Origin: Clostridia bacterium | GTDB taxonomy: Bacteria; Bacillota_A; Clostridia; Oscillospirales; CAG-382 | Assembly (NCBI GenBank): GCA_017614095.1 | Contig: JAGACN010000072.1 | Coordinates: 1-17,267 of the forward strand | DNA length: 17,267 nt | Direction: 5' to 3' | Shown: in pieces, positions 13,610 through 17,267 of the stretch | How the letters are laid out: the number at the start of each line of letters is the position of its first letter | How positions within the stretch are numbered: position 1 is the first letter of the stretch | Notes under the pieces: model-generated | Told to the model about the DNA's origin: nothing | The model's database searches: none | What the model saw: only the letters and a program-made list of their open reading frames with translations | Program-made: the position numbers and the translations under genes

Positions 13610-16243
13610 TTATTTCGCTATTTTCCGGGCCAGGAAGAACGCGCCGACGGCCAGCGCCAGGATGCCAGCGCCGATGCCGACCCACGCGCCGGCGGGCAGA
13701 CCGCCCGAAGACGACGTCGCTTCGGAGGAACTGTCGGCCGGAAGCGAAGCGGTGCTGACGGGTTCGGCGGATTCAGCCGGTTTGCCGGAGTCGTCGGATA
13801 CGGCCGGTCCGGATCCTTCGTCCGGTTCGTCCGAAACGGGATCCGGCGCAGAGGATTCATGGATGTCTTCCGAAGGGGTATCGGACACGGGGTCCGCGGA
13901 GGTCGTGTCCGGGGCCGTGTAGTTTCCTTCGTAGAGGTCGTACACTTTGCATTTGTTGAAGACGGTCGCGATCATGGTCAGCCGGTTGAAGTCCCGGTTG
14001 AGCGCGGCGTAGGCCTTCTTGTCTTCCAGCTTGCGGATGGCCGTGTTCAGCGACTGGAGCGTCGGTCCGTCCAGCTGGCCGTTCTCGATCGTGTCGGACA
14101 GGGTCTTTGCCAGTCCGGTGATCGTTTCCAGTTCGCTCTTGCTCATGCCGCCGTTCGGACGGATGACGTTCTCGGCGTGACCGACCAGATAGGCGATCAG
14201 TTCGCGCAGCGATGCGCTCCGGTCGAGGAAGGGCGCGAGCGCGCCGTTGCGGTAGACGGTCTTCTTCAGCGCTTCGCCGGTCTTGTCCGCGAGGTAGGCG
14301 GAGGCTTCGAAATACACGTCGCCGAACGCGCCCAGCTCGTTGTCGCGGATGGCCTGGCTGACCATTTCCTGCGCGCCGAGCGAGTCGATGTAGACGCCGA
14401 GTCCGGTCGCGACCATGCAGTAGGAGCCGCCCTGAACGACCTGGTTTTTGATGGAGTCGTCGAATCCGTCGCCGTAGGCCATCGGATGGAGGATGTCGAT
14501 CCATCCGTTGCTGACCCAGGGCAGATAGTCCTGGTAGTTGTACGTCTTGGCCGTATCCGGTCTCGGGACCACGTCGGCGGACAGCAGGATGCCCGGACGC
14601 GCTTTCCGCAGCGCTCCGCTCAGCTTCTTGACGAAGTTGCTGATCGCGTCGCACCGGTATTGCGCCCAGTTGTTCCAGAAGGACGCCTTGCGGTCGAACG
14701 TCGGCGTGATGTCCGTCTTGTATGCCTTGCGGAAGCCTTCGAAGGCGGCCTCCGTGTAGCCGAAGTCGATCTCGGTCGAGTCGCAGTAGCGGATGTAGTC
14801 CAGTTCGAAACAGTCGATGTCGTAGTTCTTTACGAGGTATTCGTAGAAAGAGATGAGGTAGTCGGTCGCTTCCCGGTTGGAGGGGTCGATCATGAGGAAG
14901 TCGTTCTCGTTCTGCAGCGTGCCCATGTGGTTCTTGCACAGCCATTCCGGTTTCTTCTTGGCAACGCTCTTCGTATAGTTGGTGCCGTTGATGTTGCTGA
15001 TGTGGAAGATGGCCATCCACAGATGGCATTCCATGTTCCGCTTGTGGCAGGCGTCGATGTAGGCCTGCAGCACGTCGTAGTTGAAGGACGGGTTGTGCTC
15101 GAACAGGCTGCCTTCCGGCACGTTCATGATGACCGTGCTGCTGAAGAGGCCTTCCACGCACAGGGTGTTGATGCCCTGCTGATACAGTTTCTCCACGAAG
15201 GCGTCTACTTCGGCGGCGCTGGACTGCGAGGGACGCAGCCAGGCGGCGCGGTACTGGACGGTGACGCTTTCGCACACGTAGTTCTGCAGATCCACGATGG
15301 AAGACCGGAGCTCGTCGCACGCGCTGACCAGTTTGCTCTTGTTCTTGCTCTTCTTGTAGTCGGCTTCCGCCTGTTTGAGCTGCTCGGCGACTTCCTTCCG
15401 TTTGGTCTCGAACGCGTCGTAGTCCATGTACAGATAGTCCGCTTTGGCGCTGTCGCGCGCTTCGACGGCCAGTTCCAGACTGCGCTGCAGGCCGGCGAGC
15501 AGGGACTTGTCGTCCATCGAGAAAGTGACGGTCTTGTTCGCCGCGTCGTAGGTGCAGCCCATGCCGAGTTTGACCTGAGACCGCAGCCAGTCGCCGGCGG
15601 TCCCGTGTCCGGAAACGACGAAACCGTTCGCCGGGATGGCGGAGTTGTTGCCGCTGACGGCTTCGACCAGCCCGTTGTTGACCACGACTTCGTAGCCGTA
15701 CTCGTTCGTGCCGGTGTTCTTGCCCTTGGCCGGCGTGTAGACGATCAGATTGTTCTCATACCGGACGGCGTTGATGCCGGTCAGTTTGCTCTCGATCGAA
15801 TAGAAGGCGCTCGCGTCGTCCTCGATCGGCTGATCCGAGACGGTGACGAGCAGGGTGACCGGGTTGTAGTACACGTACTGTCCGACTTTGACGTTGCTGC
15901 GCACCCAGGTCTTCATCTTGACGCCGTCGTCCGTATCGTGGCCGGACAGGACGAAGCCGCCTTCCGGGATCTTCGTGTTGTTGCCCCCGACGGAGAGGAC
16001 CTTGTGGTCGCTGCCGACCGCCGCTTCGTAGCCCCACTCGTTCGTGTTCGTGGAGGCGCCGTAGGCGGAGGTGTAGATGATGAGCTGCCCGGCGCCGCGC
16101 GCCATGTCCATGCCGGACGCCGTGACGGTCACGGTCTCCGCGCGGGCGGACAGCGGCAGTGCGGTCAGCAGAAGGGCTGCGAGCACCAGCAGGCAGGCGA
16201 GGACGGAAAACGTCCGCAGAGAACGGGAATGGATGGTTGTCAT
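13610..16243 (-). CDS. Membrane-anchored secreted family-10-like glycoside hydrolase (GHL10/DUF187)
   Basis: This 877-residue surface protein has a signal peptide (1-35, cleavage after LSARA). Two related beta modules follow: 52-128 (LIIYT, NEWGYE, IPEGGFVLSGH) and 164-233 (LIVYT, NEYGYE, IPANGFVVSGH). A helical, probably coiled-coil stretch spans 250-322. A GHL10 TIM-barrel domain covers about 328-670, with YRAAWLRP, EGLFSS, HLWMAIFH, CFELDYIRY (478-486, the usual acidic catalytic strand) and ILHPMAYGDG (584-592). A helical domain (675-770), a Ser/Pro/Asp/Glu linker (778-847) and a C-terminal TM helix with a basic tail (852-877) complete it. No LPxTG motif is seen, so it is a membrane anchor rather than a sortase substrate. 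E. coli DigH, a GHL10 member, cleaves denuded peptidoglycan strands, so a wall glycan is one possible target. AAAGGA eight bases upstream fixes the start. A second GHL10 gene lies 52 bases upstream. Confidence 0.9.
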   Translation of the reverse strand: MTTIHSRSLRTFSVLACLLVLAALLLTALPLSARAETVTVTASGMDMARGAGQLIIYTSAYGASTNTNEWGYEAAVGSDHKVLSVGGNNTKIPEGGFVLSGHDTDDGVKMKTWVRSNVKVGQYVYYNPVTLLVTVSDQPIEDDASAFYSIESKLTGINAVRYENNLIVYTPAKGKNTGTNEYGYEVVVNNGLVEAVSGNNSAIPANGFVVSGHGTAGDWLRSQVKLGMGCTYDAANKTVTFSMDDKSLLAGLQRSLELAVEARDSAKADYLYMDYDAFETKRKEVAEQLKQAEADYKKSKNKSKLVSACDELRSSIVDLQNYVCESVTVQYRAAWLRPSQSSAAEVDAFVEKLYQQGINTLCVEGLFSSTVIMNVPEGSLFEHNPSFNYDVLQAYIDACHKRNMECHLWMAIFHISNINGTNYTKSVAKKKPEWLCKNHMGTLQNENDFLMIDPSNREATDYLISFYEYLVKNYDIDCFELDYIRYCDSTEIDFGYTEAAFEGFRKAYKTDITPTFDRKASFWNNWAQYRCDAISNFVKKLSGALRKARPGILLSADVVPRPDTAKTYNYQDYLPWVSNGWIDILHPMAYGDGFDDSIKNQVVQGGSYCMVATGLGVYIDSLGAQEMVSQAIRDNELGAFGDVYFEASAYLADKTGEALKKTVYRNGALAPFLDRSASLRELIAYLVGHAENVIRPNGGMSKSELETITGLAKTLSDTIENGQLDGPTLQSLNTAIRKLEDKKAYAALNRDFNRLTMIATVFNKCKVYDLYEGNYTAPDTTSADPVSDTPSEDIHESSAPDPVSDEPDEGSGPAVSDDSGKPAESAEPVSTASLPADSSSEATSSSGGLPAGAWVGIGAGILALAVGAFFLARKIAK

Positions 16244-16295
16244 GGGATTGTTCCTTTCGCAGTGAAGGTTCTATGAGACAGGAAGAAGCGCGTCG

Positions 16296-17267
16296 TCAGA
16301 TCAGCGGGATATCGCCCAGATCGAGGACGTGCTTTTTGATGCGCAGGTAATCGACGGCGCTGACGTCGTCGCTGCCGGCGATCCGGGCGGCCTGGAGATA
16401 GGGACCGGACAGCAGGCCGGTGCCCAGCACGTGCCGCTTGCACAGCAGGTAGTCGATCGCCGAGATCTCGCCGTCGCCGTTCAGATCGCCCAGCACGACG
16501 GCCGCGCGGCGGATGCCGTTCTTCAAAACGTACATACCGGTCGCGATGAGGTCCGTGAGGGTGGCGGGGAACCCGTTGCGCAGGCAGACGTCCGATACGG
16601 ATTCGGACTTGGCGAAATCCAAGACGGTCTTGCCGCGTTCGACGGGCACCAGTGTTTCATCGCCGTCCGCGCGCAGGAAGGTCATCAGCCGTTCCAGACG
16701 GGTCAGATCTTTCTGCAGGATGCCGGACGCGGATGCGGATTTCAGTTCTCCGACGGCTTTCTGCAGTGCGCTGTCGGTCGGCTCCGGCGCGGAGAAGGTC
16801 TCTTTCGTGGCGTCTCCGGCTTTTTTGAGCGCATCGATCTCGGGAGCGGATACGGCGCCGTTTTCGGCCAGCGCGGTCGATGCCCGACGCAGAAGGATAT
16901 CCACGGCGTTTTCACAGGCGCGCACGCTGTCCCGGTAGGGCAGATAGGACACGCCGCGGCAGACGGACGCGTTCAGGACGAGCGGCAGGTTCCGGTTCAG
17001 GAAGGGAACGGCCTGGAAATGGACCACGCCGACGCAGCCGTACCGGCGCGCGATCATGATCTGATCCATGGCGATCTCTGACGTATAGCCCGATGTGTAG
17101 GTCCCGAGTCCGGGTGCGACCGGGACGGTGTATCCTTTGGATACGATGTTTTTGAGAATGGATTCGAAGGCGGCGTTGTCCGTCGTATAGGCCATGGGGT
17201 GGATCATATCCACCAGTCCTTCGTCCATCCAGCGGCAGTAATCCTGGTAGACGGACTTGAGCGTCTC
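16296..17267 (-). CDS. C-terminal part of a GHL10 protein with dockerin domain (runs off window)
   Basis: The frame is open to the right edge, so only the last 323 residues are seen; the first Met in view is not the start. It begins inside the GHL10 barrel: YQDYCRWMDEGLVDMIHPMAY and VAPGLGTYTSGY match the neighbour's YQDYLPWVSNGWIDILHPMAY and VATGLGVYIDSLG. A helical region and a possible small alpha/beta stretch follow. The last 65 residues (16296-16493) form a type I dockerin-like domain: LGDLNGDGEISAIDYLLCKRHVLG is a good calcium loop plus helix. The second half, ARIAGSDDVSAVDYL, has lost the Asp/Asn ligands but keeps the helix. Dockerins dock secreted enzymes onto cohesin-bearing scaffolds; no cohesin is in view. 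The stop lies 52 bases before the next GHL10 gene, suggesting one transcript. The missing N-terminus presumably holds a signal peptide. Confidence 0.9.
   Translation of the reverse strand, partial: ETLKSVYQDYCRWMDEGLVDMIHPMAYTTDNAAFESILKNIVSKGYTVPVAPGLGTYTSGYTSEIAMDQIMIARRYGCVGVVHFQAVPFLNRNLPLVLNASVCRGVSYLPYRDSVRACENAVDILLRRASTALAENGAVSAPEIDALKKAGDATKETFSAPEPTDSALQKAVGELKSASASGILQKDLTRLERLMTFLRADGDETLVPVERGKTVLDFAKSESVSDVCLRNGFPATLTDLIATGMYVLKNGIRRAAVVLGDLNGDGEISAIDYLLCKRHVLGTGLLSGPYLQAARIAGSDDVSAVDYLRIKKHVLDLGDIPLI

Noticed and set aside
13610..13700. Sortase signal at the C-terminus of the GHL10 protein
   Set aside because: The residues before the TM helix read GGLPAGAW, not LPxTG or a known variant, and the helix is followed by a short basic tail. 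A plain membrane anchor fits better.
12746..16276. A 1,176-codon open frame on the plus strand
   Set aside because: It lies antisense to the metallophosphoesterase and GHL10 genes, which carry full family motifs, signal peptide and ribosome sites. The translation is a Val/Arg/Gly-rich shadow typical of GC-rich DNA, with no recognisable domain.
2467..17267. A cellulosome or polysaccharide-utilisation locus
   Set aside because: Only one dockerin and one CBM-like protein are seen, separated by housekeeping operons. There is no cohesin, no sugar transporter and no SusC/D-type pair, so the window does not show such a locus.

Overview
The window looks like chromosomal DNA from a GC-rich Clostridia bacterium, most likely of the Oscillospiraceae/Ruminococcaceae type. 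The signs are AGGAG-type ribosome binding sites, sigma-A promoters with extended -10 elements, U-tailed terminators, a lipoprotein and a membrane-anchored secreted protein with Ser/Pro/Glu/Asp-rich linkers, a C-terminal dockerin, DegV, and a small heat-shock protein. This placement is inference from gene content only. Twelve complete genes, one gene cut by the right edge and one possible short ORF fill the window. No stretch over 300 bases lacks a gene. I see no tRNA, rRNA, CRISPR array, insertion sequence or phage gene.

Layout. (1) 68-2296, minus strand: a three-gene unit read leftwards from a promoter at 2320-2348. It encodes a solo nucleotidyltransferase-fold protein, a small two-TM protein of unknown function and a Gfo/Idh/MocA oxidoreductase. 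(2) 2401-3924, plus strand: a divergent promoter drives a lipoprotein with a CBM9-like domain, followed by a hairpin. (3) 3951-8511, plus strand: a compact run of a Nif3-like protein, CCA-adding tRNA nucleotidyltransferase, a DegV fatty-acid-binding protein and an unrecognised 477-residue soluble protein, closed by a strong terminator. (4) 8537-11960, minus strand: promoter, tyrosyl-tRNA synthetase, an 18-bp tandem repeat that folds into hairpins, then a large polytopic GT-C-like membrane protein. (5) 12024-12698, minus strand: hsp20 with its own promoter, a leader of about 165 nt holding a possible 31-codon ORF, and a strong terminator. (6) 12741-17267, minus strand: two family-10-like glycoside hydrolases (GHL10/DUF187) and a metallophosphoesterase, ended by a 12-bp hairpin terminator. 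One hydrolase is cut by the window edge and carries a dockerin; the other has a C-terminal membrane anchor.

How the genes fit together. Housekeeping functions (tRNA maturation, Tyr-tRNA charging, fatty-acid handling, chaperone) alternate with a cell-surface glycan theme: CBM9-like lipoprotein, two GHL10 enzymes, GT-C-like membrane protein and sugar-type oxidoreductase. The most suggestive link is a module with an IYT...GYE...IPxxGFxxxxH pattern. It occurs twice at the N-terminus of the anchored GHL10 enzyme and apparently once, more divergent, in the lipoprotein 10 kb away. No complete new defence or mobile system is visible. The items most worth checking are that module, the repeat/hairpin array after tyrS, the hsp20 leader and the orphan 477-residue protein.
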